A program made the position numbers and the translations under genes. Of a stretch of DNA of 64,000 nt, positions 17,634 to 26,487 are shown piece by piece (position 1 is the first letter of the stretch; each line of letters begins with the position of its first letter). Source of the DNA: Sphingomonas alpina (GTDB lineage: Bacteria; Pseudomonadota; Alphaproteobacteria; Sphingomonadales; Sphingomonadaceae); NCBI RefSeq assembly GCF_014490665.1, contig NZ_CP061038.1, positions 3,472,001 through 3,536,000 of the forward strand, given 5' to 3'. The notes beneath the pieces were generated by a model. It had not been told where the DNA came from and searched no databases. It worked only from the letters and a program-made list of their open reading frames with translations.

Positions 17634-18359
17634 GTGCACGCAATGTCCCACCATATCCTTGTCGTCGATGATGACCCCCATATCCGCGAGCTGCTCAGCT
17701 TTGCGCTGACCAAGGCGGGCATGCGGATCACGCAGGCAGCGGACGGCGAAGCGGCCTTTGCCGTAATCGCGGCCGATGCATCGACCCTGCCGATCGATCT
17801 GATCGTACTCGACATCAACATGCCACGCCTGAACGGGCTCGACCTGTGCCGCCGGTTGCGCGCCTCCAGCCTGCCACAGGCCGACCTGCCGATCCTGTTC
17901 CTCTCGTCGCGCGACGATGAGATCGACCGCATCGTCGGGATCGAGGTCGGCGGCGACGATTATGTCGTGAAGCCTTTTTCGCCACGCGAAGTCGTCGCAC
18001 GGGTCGGGGCAATCCTGAAGCGCCAGAACGGATCGAACGGCACGGCGGGCGCGAGCAAGCAGGTCGTTCATCGCCGCCTCGCGCTCGACCCCGAAGCATG
18101 GGAAGCACGCTGGGACGGCACAGCGGTCGCGACCACTGCGACCGAGTTCCAGTTGCTCCTGCTGCTCGCCTCACTGCCCAGCCGGGTGTTTTCGCGCGAT
18201 GCGATTATCGATCGGCTGCACGGTCCGGGCTTTGCGGTGACGGACCGCACGATCGACAGCCATGTCCGCAACCTGCGCGCGAAATTCGTCCAGGCCGGAT
18301 GCAGCGACCTGATCGAGACCCGCGCCGGCATCGGCTATCGTATCGGCGCGTGCGCCTGA
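17634..18359 (+). CDS. OmpR/PhoB-type response regulator of the exosortase locus
   Basis: This is a 241-residue response regulator. The receiver domain (residues 1-130) shows the acidic DDDPH cluster, the phospho-acceptor Asp in LIVLDINMP, and the Lys in YVVKPFSPREV. The C-terminal winged-helix domain includes TATEFQLLLLLASLPSRVFSRD and SHVRNLRAKF. The GTG start at 17634 lies 8 bases after GGAG; an in-frame ATG at 17643 is a weaker alternative. The histidine kinase overlaps its end by 10 bases. It lies in the same transcriptional direction as the VIT protein and exosortase, with only a few bases between genes, so it probably controls that operon. Confidence 0.9.
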   Translation: MHAMSHHILVVDDDPHIRELLSFALTKAGMRITQAADGEAAFAVIAADASTLPIDLIVLDINMPRLNGLDLCRRLRASSLPQADLPILFLSSRDDEIDRIVGIEVGGDDYVVKPFSPREVVARVGAILKRQNGSNGTAGASKQVVHRRLALDPEAWEARWDGTAVATTATEFQLLLLLASLPSRVFSRDAIIDRLHGPGFAVTDRTIDSHVRNLRAKFVQAGCSDLIETRAGIGYRIGACA

Positions 18360-19912
18360 TCCGTCCGATCAAGGAGTTGGCCAAGCGCCATTGGCCGGCG
18401 CTGCCGCTGCGCACGATATTGTTCGGCACATTGCTGTTCGTCGCCGCCCTGCCCGGCTTTGGCGCGGTGTTCCTGCGCGTCTATGAAAACACCATCGTGC
18501 AGCAGACCGAGGCCGAGCTGATCGCACAGGGAGCGGTGCTGGCGGCGGCTTATAAATCCGCCTGGAATGACGGCAAGCAGGAGCCTCAGGCTCAACCTCT
18601 TGCGCCTGAACCGCCGCAAATCGACCTGCGCACCATGACTGTATTGCCGCCCGGCACGACCAATCCCGCAGATCATCCTGCCGACCCGCATGCGATTGCC
18701 GTGGCCCGACAGATGCAATCGATCGCAGATGATTCCGCGGCCGTGACGCTCGCGGCCGTGCGCCTGCTCGATCGCGACGGCATCGTCGTGCTAGGCCGGC
18801 GCGATCTCGGCCAGAGCTATGCCGGCGCACCCGAGGTCGGCCGGGCGCTGACCGGGCGCAGCGGAACGGTGCTGCGCCAGCGCCAGGAGTTTCGCGACGG
18901 CATTTTCTGGGAAACGATCAGCCGTGCGGCGACCATCCGTGTTCATCATGCTCGCCCCGTGATCGCGCAAGGGCAGATCGTCGGTGTGGTCATGCTCTCG
19001 CGCAGCCCGCGCGGATTGCTGCTCGGCATCTATCAGGATCGCGGCAAGATCGCGCTCGGCGTGGCGCTGATCTTCGGCACGTTGCTGGTGTTGGTGGCGC
19101 TGCTCTCGCGCGGCATCGCCCGGCCGATCGCGACTCTGACCCGCGCCACTCAGGCGGTCGCGCAAGGGTCGAGCGAGATTCCCGAAACGCCACCGACCGC
19201 CGCGATCGAGATTCGCGAATTGTTCGACAATTTCCGTATCATGGCCGATCGCATTGCGCTGCGCTCGCGCTATCTGCGCGATTTCGCGACTGCCGTGAGT
19301 CATGAATTCAAGACTCCGATCGCCGGTATTCGCGGGGCGCTGGAACTGCTCGACGATCATTGGGCAACGATGGATGCGGAGGATCGCCGCCGCTTCATCG
19401 CCAATGCCAGTGCCGATGCGGAACGGCTGCAGCGCCTGACCGACCGGCTGCTCGACCTTGCTCGCGCCGATATGGCGAAAGGCGACAGCGCGGCAATCGC
19501 GGATATCACCCCGATCGCCCGGCGCGTCGCCGCGCGCTTCGGAACAATGCAGGTGTCCGTCACCACCGACCTGACCAGCGCGCTCGCCCGCATTGCGCCC
19601 GAAGTGCTTGAAACCGTCCTCGACACGCTCGTCACCAACAGCGCCCAGGCCGGCGCGCGCACCGTGTCGATCGCGATCGACCTGGCGGGCGACGCTATCG
19701 TGATCGTCGTGCATGACGACGGCCCCGGCATCCCACCCGCCGATGCCGAACGCGTGTTCGAACCGTTCTTCACCGGGCGGCGCGAAAGCGGCGGCACCGG
19801 CCTTGGCCTGTCAATCGCCCGCTCGCTGCTCGCGGCTACCGGCGGCACGATTGCGATATTGCCAGCCAGAAAGGGTGCGGTGGTGGAGATACGATTGATG
19901 ACGGGCGGCTAA
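18350..19912 (+). CDS. Sensor histidine kinase of the exosortase locus
   Basis: This is a 520-residue membrane kinase. An N-terminal membrane segment (ILFGTLLFVAALPGFGAVFL) precedes a periplasmic sensor of about 230 residues with a proline-rich stretch. A second membrane segment (IALGVALIFGTLLVLVALL) and HAMP linker follow, then the H-box FATAVSHEFKTPIAGIRGAL with the phospho-His near residue 320. N and G boxes are seen in TLVTNSAQAG, HDDGPGIPP and GGTGLGLSIA. The GTG at 18350 overlaps the regulator gene. It would sense an envelope signal and phosphorylate the regulator at 17634. The layout resembles CreC-like kinases, but I do not assign that name. Confidence 0.9.
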   Translation: MRLIRPIKELAKRHWPALPLRTILFGTLLFVAALPGFGAVFLRVYENTIVQQTEAELIAQGAVLAAAYKSAWNDGKQEPQAQPLAPEPPQIDLRTMTVLPPGTTNPADHPADPHAIAVARQMQSIADDSAAVTLAAVRLLDRDGIVVLGRRDLGQSYAGAPEVGRALTGRSGTVLRQRQEFRDGIFWETISRAATIRVHHARPVIAQGQIVGVVMLSRSPRGLLLGIYQDRGKIALGVALIFGTLLVLVALLSRGIARPIATLTRATQAVAQGSSEIPETPPTAAIEIRELFDNFRIMADRIALRSRYLRDFATAVSHEFKTPIAGIRGALELLDDHWATMDAEDRRRFIANASADAERLQRLTDRLLDLARADMAKGDSAAIADITPIARRVAARFGTMQVSVTTDLTSALARIAPEVLETVLDTLVTNSAQAGARTVSIAIDLAGDAIVIVVHDDGPGIPPADAERVFEPFFTGRRESGGTGLGLSIARSLLAATGGTIAILPARKGAVVEIRLMTGG

Positions 19913-19961
19913 GTTCGCGCCCGGCGGCAATCATATCTTATTAAATATCTGATATATAATA

Positions 19962-20093
19962 GATTTATTTGCAATCCGCCGAGATGGCGACGGAATAGGG
20001 GCTGACACATACCGGTGTCCCATATCTCCCGCCGCTCGCCCTCCCCGCGCACATGCTGATCCCCGCAGCGCTGTACCCGATTGCGATTCAACC
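19962..20093 (-). repeat. Dispersed intergenic repeat, copy A
   Basis: This element fills much of the 302-base gap between the kinase stop and the next gene. Read on the minus strand it has GGTTGAATCG, then about 50-70 bases, then GGAGATATGGGACACCGG with a small hairpin (GACAC/GTGTC), then GATTGC and an ATAAATC stretch ending in an A/T-rich tract (19932-19961). Copies B (43353-43468) and C (57786-57866) share the same boxes. A TATAAT-like hexamer occurs near 19955 on the plus strand. A small RNA gene, MITE-like remnant or structured terminator are all possible. Confidence 0.55.
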
Positions 20094-20214
20094 ATCACAC
20101 AGGATCGGACATATCATCTCGCTGCCACCTCATCCCGAGTTGCGTGACGGACTCCCATGTAGTGGAGAAGCGCGCTAGATTTCCGCCACCACCGATCCTG
20201 CCGAAAGGATTCAC

Positions 20215-20790
20215 ATGAGAGAGTCTCGCATCACCCGGGCGATCGTCATGATGGTCGTGCTGTGCGGACCAATTCCCGCCTTCGCGTCCGATCAGGCTTC
20301 CGCACCGGTGGCGGCAACGTCAGCACCATCGGGCGCGCATGATTTCGATTTCCAGTTTGGCGAATGGCGCGTCCATCATCGCGTCAAGCGCCCCGCCACC
20401 AAGGACTGGATGGAATTCGATGGCACGAGCAGCGTGCGTCCGGTGATGGGCGGGTCGGCGAACGTCGAGGACAACCGGTTCGACAAGGCCAGCGGCGTAA
20501 CTCGTGGCGTCGCGTTACGCGCCTTTGATCAAGAAACCGGCTTATGGGCGATCTGGTGGGTCGATGGCCGCGCGCCGCACGGCCCAATCGACCCGCCGGT
20601 CAAGGGGCGCTTCGACAAGGGTGTCGGCACCTTCTATTCCGACGGCGCGATTGACGGCAAGGCGATGCGCGTGCGCTACACTTGGAGCCGTATCACGCCC
20701 CGCTCGGCGCGCTGGGAACAGGCCTATTCGTTCGACGGGGAAAAGAGCTGGGACACCAATTGGGTGATGGATTTTGAACGAACCTCATAA
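20215..20790 (+). CDS. Secreted protein with DUF1579-like fold
   Basis: This 191-residue exported protein has a cleavable signal peptide (AIVMMVVLCGPIPAFASDQ, cleavage after about residue 24). The mature part starts HDFDFQFGEWRVHHRV, the pattern seen at the start of DUF1579-like domains, and continues WMEFDGTSSVRPVMGG and LWAIWWVDGRAPHG. These are lipocalin-like beta-rich proteins of unknown function. The ATG at 20215 follows AAAGGA. The last 17 bases overlap the start of the acetyltransferase gene, so the two are likely co-translated. Confidence 0.75.
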   Translation: MRESRITRAIVMMVVLCGPIPAFASDQASAPVAATSAPSGAHDFDFQFGEWRVHHRVKRPATKDWMEFDGTSSVRPVMGGSANVEDNRFDKASGVTRGVALRAFDQETGLWAIWWVDGRAPHGPIDPPVKGRFDKGVGTFYSDGAIDGKAMRVRYTWSRITPRSARWEQAYSFDGEKSWDTNWVMDFERTS

Positions 20791-21256
20791 GGTTACGCTA
20801 CGCCCCGCGCGACCGACGGACAGCGATGCAATGAAGGCGATCCTGCAGGATAGTTTCGAGTCCGTCTGGCGCCCCAATATCTTCCCTGCCGCCGCGACCG
20901 CCTATCTCGATGAGGATCGGGGCGGCGCCTATGTCGATCAGTACGGCAAGGATTTCCGAGTGGCCGAACTGGATGGCGTGGTGGTGGGTCTGGCGCATTG
21001 GCAGGACGATTTCATTCATGCCCTGCATGTCGGATCGGCTTATCGTCGTTACGGCATTGGCGGACAGCTCATGGATTTGGCCGAAATGGAGATGGCTCGA
21101 GCCGGCATTGGACAGGCCCGGCTGGAGACCGACACGTTCAACGAGGCGAGTTGCGCATTTTATGGCGCTCGCGGTTATGCCGAGGCCGGTCGCTATCCCG
21201 ATGAGGAATGGGATAGCGACCTGACCACGATCCTGTTCGTCAAACCCCTGCGCTGA
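20774..21256 (+). CDS. GNAT family N-acetyltransferase
   Basis: This is a 160-residue acetyltransferase of the GNAT fold. The acetyl-CoA loop is visible as HVGSAYRRYGIGGQLMDLAE, preceded by VVGLAHWQDDFIHALHV. The late NEASCAFYGARGYAEAGRYP segment is typical of the fifth helix and strand. The TTG start at 20774 lies inside the 3' end of the preceding gene and gives the first methionine position before the conserved VTLRPARPTDSDAMKA strand. The substrate is unknown. Confidence 0.8.
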   Translation: MNEPHKVTLRPARPTDSDAMKAILQDSFESVWRPNIFPAAATAYLDEDRGGAYVDQYGKDFRVAELDGVVVGLAHWQDDFIHALHVGSAYRRYGIGGQLMDLAEMEMARAGIGQARLETDTFNEASCAFYGARGYAEAGRYPDEEWDSDLTTILFVKPLR

Positions 21257-21268
21257 GCCGCTAAAAGC

Positions 21269-22132
21269 TCAGAAGTGATAAGCGACAAAGAGGCCGCCCT
21301 GCCATTGGTCGGGCGATCCGCGCAGCTTCACGATCGGCGCGCGATCTGCATCGCTGAGCAGCCGCGTATAGCCGCCGGTTGCCGTCACCAGCCAGTGATC
21401 GGTCAGCCGATAGGTCAGTGCAAGCGAAGCGCCGGCATCCTTCATGCCCTTGTCGGCATTGAACACCGGCAAGCCGCTTCGCACGGACTGGGTTGGGGTC
21501 ACGCTGAAAAAGCTGGCCATGTATTTCCGGTCCGCCCAGCTCGTCGTGCCGCTGGCCGACAAGGTGAGACGGTCGGCCAGATCGAAATCGACCCCCGCCT
21601 CGAGCTGCGCGACCAGACCATCATGTCCTCCCGCGACATCCTTGGCGACGGAGAGCTGCGCCCAGCTGCGGCCGACCTCGACACGGCCTGCACCACCGAC
21701 CTCGATCGAGGTCCCGATATCGCCCAGTCCGGCAAGGTCCTTATTGCGGTCCTCCGGGCGGTCACGGCGATAGCGCGCGATCGGCCCGAATTTGAGCTTC
21801 GCGTCCTCGGACAGTTGGAACCGCAGAACGTTGACGCCGATTTCGGGCCCGCGAATATAGGCGAGGTCCTTATAGGCGACTGAAATGAACGGGAAGGGCT
21901 GCGCCTGAAAGTCGTTCGATCCTTCATAATCGGGTGCGTAGATCGCGCCCGCGCCGATCGTCACGTTCCAGTCGCCGTCATCGCCCTGATCCCGACTTTG
22001 GGCATTGGCGTGCGACGATGCGAGGATCGCCGCAGTCACGGCCATGCTCGAAAACATGATCAGCAGAAACCGCCCGAGGCCGGACTGGCGTGAATTCCCG
22101 CGCCGGATGGCCGGGTTGAAATACTCGATCAT
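21269..22132 (-). CDS. MipA/OmpV family outer membrane protein
   Basis: This 287-residue protein ends with an aromatic YHF, the usual last beta-strand signature for outer membrane barrels. It contains VTIGAGAIYAPDYEGSNDF after an unusually long signal region (residues 1-45, with the hydrophobic core around residues 26-42 ending ANAQS), matching MipA/OmpV proteins. The ATG at 22132 follows GGAG. A second ATG at 22057 would shorten the n-region. It is divergent from a two-component system at 22267, an arrangement that suggests direct regulation. Family members link outer membrane to murein machinery or respond to antibiotics; the role here is not known. Confidence 0.85.
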   Translation of the reverse strand: MIEYFNPAIRRGNSRQSGLGRFLLIMFSSMAVTAAILASSHANAQSRDQGDDGDWNVTIGAGAIYAPDYEGSNDFQAQPFPFISVAYKDLAYIRGPEIGVNVLRFQLSEDAKLKFGPIARYRRDRPEDRNKDLAGLGDIGTSIEVGGAGRVEVGRSWAQLSVAKDVAGGHDGLVAQLEAGVDFDLADRLTLSASGTTSWADRKYMASFFSVTPTQSVRSGLPVFNADKGMKDAGASLALTYRLTDHWLVTATGGYTRLLSDADRAPIVKLRGSPDQWQGGLFVAYHF

Positions 22133-22266
22133 AAATGCTCCGCAGCTATCGTTTGCCGGGCTGCTTCTAGGGAGCGGAGGTCGCGAGCCGATAACCTGAG
22201 GGTGTCGATTTGTTACGGTATGTGTCCGGTGCAGACTCGCCGAAAAACGGACGCTATCTGCACATC

Positions 22267-23013
22267 ATGGCGACCGCGCGCTTACCTCATATCCTTGTTG
22301 TGGATGACGATCGTCAGATCCGGACGATGCTTGCCCGCTATCTCGGCGATCATGGCCTGCGCGTCACCATGGCGGCAGACGGGCGTGAGATGATGGCGCT
22401 GTTCGGGGGCCATCAGTTCGATGTGGTGATCCTCGACGTGATGATGCCGGGCGACGACGGCTTCACCTTGTGCCAGCGGTTGCGCGCACGCAGCACCGTG
22501 CCGATCATCCTGCTCACCGCGCGCGACACCGAAACCGACCGGGTCATCGGACTGGAACTGGGCGCGGACGATTACGTGCCCAAGCCGTTCAACCCGCGCG
22601 AACTGCTCGCGCGGATCCGCGCCGCATTGCGCCGTGCGACGATGATGCGCGAGCGCGCCGACAGCGGAACCGCGATTCAGCATCGCTATCGCTTTGACGA
22701 CTGGACGCTGGATCTGGCTCGACGTTCGCTCGTCTCTCCGCGCGGCGCGCGGGTCGATCTCACGACCGGTGAGTTCGACCTGCTTGCCGCGCTGGTCCAG
22801 CACCCTCATCATGTACTGAGCCGCGATCAGCTGCTCGATCTGGTCCATGGCCGCAGCAATCTCAACATCGATCGCAGCATCGATGTGCAGATCAGCCGGT
22901 TGCGTCGCAAGATCGAGGAAGATCCGCAGGAACCGATGCTGATCAAGACGGTGCGTAATGGCGGCTATGTCTTCACCGCTCGCGTTACAGCCGGGACGCC
23001 GATTGATGATTGA
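22267..23013 (+). CDS. OmpR-family response regulator
   Basis: This is a 248-residue response regulator with receiver features ILVVDDDRQIR, VILDVMMPGDDGF (phospho-Asp), LLTARD and YVPKPFNPREL, followed by a winged-helix DNA-binding domain (TGEFDLLAALVQHPHHVLSRD, SIDVQISRLRRKIEEDP). The ATG at 22267 gives the normal length; an upstream extension to 22210 would add a non-conserved leader. It overlaps the kinase start by 8 bases and is divergent from the MipA-like gene across a 134-base intergenic region. Confidence 0.9.
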   Translation: MATARLPHILVVDDDRQIRTMLARYLGDHGLRVTMAADGREMMALFGGHQFDVVILDVMMPGDDGFTLCQRLRARSTVPIILLTARDTETDRVIGLELGADDYVPKPFNPRELLARIRAALRRATMMRERADSGTAIQHRYRFDDWTLDLARRSLVSPRGARVDLTTGEFDLLAALVQHPHHVLSRDQLLDLVHGRSNLNIDRSIDVQISRLRRKIEEDPQEPMLIKTVRNGGYVFTARVTAGTPIDD

Positions 23014-24478
23014 CCTGGGACGGCACCTCGCCCGACTGCGGCTCGCGCCACGCATCGGCCTGGCCATTCTGCTGACCGTGATCGCGGCCTATCTGCTCAA
23101 TCAGGCGTTGCGCGCGATGATTCCGCCACCGCCCTTTCTGTTCGTACAGCGCACTTGGCTGATCGACGCCGTCGCCGAGGGTACGAAGGCCGCACGACTG
23201 CCGGCCATCGATCGCTCCGCTCAGTTCGGCCAGCTTCCGGCAGCGCGTTATCTCGACTTCACGGTCCACCGTACGCCGCCGCCCGACGATGATCGGGGCC
23301 CCGAACTGGGCCGGCAATTGCGCCAGTCGATCGCAGATAGACTCGGCCTTTCACTCGATCGCGTGCGGGTCGCGACACGTACGTTCGACCAGGACAATGT
23401 GGAACGCAGCGCCCGCACCACCGTGGCGATCATTCCTGAATTGCCGGCGATGCTGACTGCCGAGACTCTGGCCAGCAATGAAAGCAGCGTCCTTGGCGAC
23501 CTGCTGATGTCGGTGCGGCTGGACGATGGCACATGGCTGTCCGTCACGCAGCGCAGCCGGGGCGGGCCGTGGCGCCACTATGTCCGCTATACCTTCGGCA
23601 TGCTCGGTTATCTGCTGATCATCATCCTCTTTTCGATGTGGATTGCCCGCAGCATCGTCGCCCCGCTCAGCCGGCTCGCCGCGGCGGCGGAGCAATTGGG
23701 CCGCAATCACGAACCGACCCTCATCACTGGCATGCGCCTGCCTGAATATGTCGCGATCGCCGACACCTTCAACACCATGCAGTTGCGGTTGAAACGCTTC
23801 ATCGACGAACGCATGGGGATGCTTGCCGCCATTTCGCACGATTTGCGCACGCCGCTCACCCGGCTCCGCCTGATGGCCGAATATGTCGATGACCGCGAAC
23901 AGCGCGAGCTGCTGCTGCTCAATGTCGGTGAGATGGAGACGATGGTTGCCGATGCACTTGCCTTCATGGCGGCCGAGGCGCGGCGCGAACCGATCGAGAC
24001 ACTGGACGTATCCGCGTTGCTGATCAGCCTGGCCGACGATTTCGGCGATATGGGGGAGGATGTCGGCTATTCGGGCCCTGAACGCATCGACCTGCCGTGC
24101 CGCCCGATCGCTCTCAAGCGCGCCTTTTCCAACCTGATCGGCAATGGCTGCAAATATGGCGGCGCAGTGCGGATCATGCTCGATGCCGCGCCCGATGCGG
24201 TGATCGTCGACATCCATGACAATGGTGCGGGGATCCCGCCCGATCAGGTCGAACGCGCCTTCACCCCGTTCGAGCGGCTCGAAACCTCGCGCAGCCGCGA
24301 AACCGGTGGGTCGGGCCTGGGACTTTCGATCAGCCGCGACATCGTTCGCGGTCATGGCGGGGATATCGATTTTATCTGGCCCGAGAACGGTTTTATCGTC
24401 CGGGTGACTCTGCCCCGACCCGATTCCCGCAATATGATAGCCACCCGCCGTCAAGCCGGTCCGTCGCCGCGGTCATAG
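23006..24478 (+). CDS. Sensor histidine kinase (EnvZ-like layout)
   Basis: This 490-residue kinase has two membrane segments (IGLAILLTVIAAYLLNQAL near residue 20 and YLLIIILFSMWIARSIV near residue 205) flanking a periplasmic domain. A HAMP region is followed by the H-box MLAAISHDLRTPLTRLRL, then NLIGNGCKYGG (N box), HDNGAGIPPDQ and GGSGLGLSISRDI. It resembles EnvZ-type kinases paired with OmpR-type regulators. The ATG at 23006 overlaps the regulator stop. The stop at 24476-24478 is followed immediately by a palindromic hairpin that may terminate the operon. Confidence 0.9.
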   Translation: MIDLGRHLARLRLAPRIGLAILLTVIAAYLLNQALRAMIPPPPFLFVQRTWLIDAVAEGTKAARLPAIDRSAQFGQLPAARYLDFTVHRTPPPDDDRGPELGRQLRQSIADRLGLSLDRVRVATRTFDQDNVERSARTTVAIIPELPAMLTAETLASNESSVLGDLLMSVRLDDGTWLSVTQRSRGGPWRHYVRYTFGMLGYLLIIILFSMWIARSIVAPLSRLAAAAEQLGRNHEPTLITGMRLPEYVAIADTFNTMQLRLKRFIDERMGMLAAISHDLRTPLTRLRLMAEYVDDREQRELLLLNVGEMETMVADALAFMAAEARREPIETLDVSALLISLADDFGDMGEDVGYSGPERIDLPCRPIALKRAFSNLIGNGCKYGGAVRIMLDAAPDAVIVDIHDNGAGIPPDQVERAFTPFERLETSRSRETGGSGLGLSISRDIVRGHGGDIDFIWPENGFIVRVTLPRPDSRNMIATRRQAGPSPRS

Positions 24479-24479
24479 T

Positions 24480-24500
24480 GCCTGTTTCGATGAAACAGGC
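24480..24500 (+). terminator. Hairpin GCCTGTTTC-GAT-GAAACAGGC
   Basis: A perfect 9-bp stem with a 3-base loop lies one base after the kinase stop. The same arm sequence forms a second hairpin at 26488-26509. No T-run follows. It may be a rho-dependent end structure or a small dispersed repeat. Confidence 0.5.
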
Positions 24501-24578
24501 CCCTGCCCTGTTCCGCTCCGTTTCGGCGTTGTTTTCGCTCGCGCGCTCGCCACCGGACTGATCCGGCAAAAGACAAAT

Positions 24579-24604
24579 GCGGGGGCGGTCAAACCGCCCC
24601 CCGC
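24579..24604. terminator. GC-rich bidirectional terminator hairpin
   Basis: GCGGGGGCGGT and ACCGCCCCCCGC flank a short CAA-containing loop in the gap between the convergent kinase gene and the outer membrane barrel gene. A strong stem in this position suggests a shared terminator. Confidence 0.65.
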
Positions 24605-24611
24605 ACATCAA

Positions 24612-25184
24612 TCAGAAGCGGAAACCAACGCCGATCAGGCCCTGGTGACGCTGAAGGTCGAGATCGTCGCCAGCGATGTCGCCAACGCTGTAGTTGGTGT
24701 AGACATACTCGGCCTTCACATAGGTGTTGGCGCTGACATTGACTTCATAGCCCACACCGAGGTGGAAGCCGTCGGCATTGCCGGCGAGATCGGTATCTTC
24801 GATCGACAGACGGCCGTTGCTGTAGCCACCCTTGGCATAGAGCAGACCCTTGCCAACCACGCCACCGACGCGAACACCGGCAGTGATGTTACGGCCGGCC
24901 TTGAGGCAGGTGCCGAGTTCGCATGCCTTGGTGGTCGACCCTTCGATGCCGGCATAAGCGCCAACCACGAAGCCCGACAGTGCCGCGTCATAACCAGCTT
25001 CGACGCCATAGTCGAAACCGGTCCGGCCCACGCTGTCACCGTCGAAGCTGAGGCGGACATGATCGACGCCGACGCGCGCTTCGACGCGGGCACCGCCCTT
25101 GAATTCTTCGGTCGCGTCCTGCGCCATTGCGGGCGTGGCGACTGCAAGCATGGCAACGGATGCCAACAAGAACTTGATCTTCAT
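24612..25184 (-). CDS. Outer membrane beta-barrel protein (OmpA-like/porin family)
   Basis: This 190-residue protein starts MKIKFLLASVAMLAVATPAMAQ, a clear signal peptide cleaved after AMAQ. The mature protein is an eight-strand-type barrel with alternating patterns (GARVEARVGVDHVRLSF, AGRNITAGVRVGG, NTYVKAEYVYTNYS) and ends in the terminal signature VGFRF. The ATG at 25184 follows AGAGAAAA; an upstream in-frame start would add a charged, non-signal extension. It stands alone after a strong terminator region. Its function is not identifiable beyond outer membrane location. Confidence 0.8.
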   Translation of the reverse strand: MKIKFLLASVAMLAVATPAMAQDATEEFKGGARVEARVGVDHVRLSFDGDSVGRTGFDYGVEAGYDAALSGFVVGAYAGIEGSTTKACELGTCLKAGRNITAGVRVGGVVGKGLLYAKGGYSNGRLSIEDTDLAGNADGFHLGVGYEVNVSANTYVKAEYVYTNYSVGDIAGDDLDLQRHQGLIGVGFRF

Positions 25185-25346
25185 TGTTTTTCTCTTTCTG
25201 CGGAAAACCACTGCTTTTGCAGTTGGGGCGTGCCTTTACCGCGCCGAATGGCAAACGCAATCCGCTAATGCCATCTTGACTGCCGGTTATTCCCTGGGTG
25301 TTGCAGGCCTGCAACACAGTGGTGCCGACATCACACCCGGTCCGGC

Positions 25347-26483
25347 TTACAGCCGCAGCAGCCAGTCCCGTCGCCGCAACCACAGGGTAATCGCAATCGA
25401 CACCGCGCCCGCGATCACCGCGAACAGCAAGGATGTCCAGGCCGGCGACAGACCAATTCTGCTCAGCGTCCCGAACGACAAGTCCCACAAACTGTCCTCT
25501 CCGACATTCTGGATCAACAGTCCCGCGAGCAGCGCCTGGACGACATAAAGCGTCAGCGCAGTCTGGCCGAGCAACGCCACGAAAAGCGCCGCGCGCAGGG
25601 CCCAAGCCGAAGCCGAAGCCGAAGCCGAAGCCGAAGCCTGGAGCCGTGACCATACAGCGCGCAATAGCCCCCACAGCGCCAGCCCCAGGCCGGTGGTGAG
25701 CAAAGCGAAACTCGGTGTCCATAGTGCCTTGTTGAACGGCCACCACAACGCCGCCACGCCGGCGAGTATGAGGCCGATTGCCGCCGCCGCGCCAATGAGG
25801 CGCAACGACGAGCCGCTCGTGCGCCCCCTGTGCTGCACCATCCGCTGCACCGTCACCCCGATCATCCCACTGGCGATTGCCGAAAGGGTCGATAGCAATC
25901 CTTCGGGGTCATAGTCGGGACGAAACGGTCGCCCGGGCAGCGCGAGCCGGTCGAGCCATGCACTCATTCCCTGCCCTTGCGCAAAACTCGCCACTGCCTC
26001 CCCCGGTGCGGGCAGAAACAACAACGCGCCATGGATGGTCAGGAGCAGCCCGGCGACAATCAGCGGAATCCGCCAGCCCTTGGTAAGGAGACACAGCCAG
26101 GCGCAGGCAAGATAAACAATCGCGATCCGCTGCAGCACACCAGCAACGCGTAACGCGTGCGGATCTGCACTGGGCCGATACAGCCAGTTGATCGCCACGC
26201 CGATGAGAAACAGCAGCACCGTCCGGCGCAGCACCGCGGCAAACGCGCCCTCCCGCGCACGCCGGTCGAGCGCCAGCGGTACGGCAAGACCGGCAGCAAG
26301 CAGGAAGAAGGGAAAGACCAGATCGGCAAGCGTGACGCCGTTCCAGGCGGCATGTTCGAACGCGCCGAACGCCACTGGTCCCGACCCCTGCAAGTTGACC
26401 AGCGTCATTCCGAGTATCGCCAGTCCGCGAAACGCATCGAGCGCGAAGTCGCGGCCATTGGTCGATGCTGCCGACATGGTCAT
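25347..26483 (-). CDS. Multipass membrane acyltransferase (HGSNAT/DUF5009-like)
   Basis: This 378-residue protein has about ten membrane segments. The N-terminus RDFALDAFRGLAILGMTLVNLQG matches the family that includes heparan-alpha-glucosaminide N-acetyltransferase and DUF5009/DUF1624 proteins. LADLVFPFFLLAAGLAVPLAL and LRVAGVLQRIAIVYLACAW follow in the expected order. Such enzymes transfer acyl groups to glycans across a membrane. Unusually, a run of alternating Ala-Ser residues is encoded by a tandem hexamer repeat at 25604-25638 between two membrane segments. The substrate is unknown. Confidence 0.8.
   Translation of the reverse strand: MTMSAASTNGRDFALDAFRGLAILGMTLVNLQGSGPVAFGAFEHAAWNGVTLADLVFPFFLLAAGLAVPLALDRRAREGAFAAVLRRTVLLFLIGVAINWLYRPSADPHALRVAGVLQRIAIVYLACAWLCLLTKGWRIPLIVAGLLLTIHGALLFLPAPGEAVASFAQGQGMSAWLDRLALPGRPFRPDYDPEGLLSTLSAIASGMIGVTVQRMVQHRGRTSGSSLRLIGAAAAIGLILAGVAALWWPFNKALWTPSFALLTTGLGLALWGLLRAVWSRLQASASASASASAWALRAALFVALLGQTALTLYVVQALLAGLLIQNVGEDSLWDLSFGTLSRIGLSPAWTSLLFAVIAGAVSIAITLWLRRRDWLLRL
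25604..25638. repeat. Tandem hexanucleotide repeat (AAGCCG, about 5.8 copies)
   Basis: Thirty-five bases of uninterrupted AAGCCG units lie inside the membrane acyltransferase gene. They encode alternating Ala and Ser on the minus strand. Because the unit is six bases, copy-number changes would keep the reading frame. Confidence 0.9.
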
Positions 26484-26487
26484 TCCC

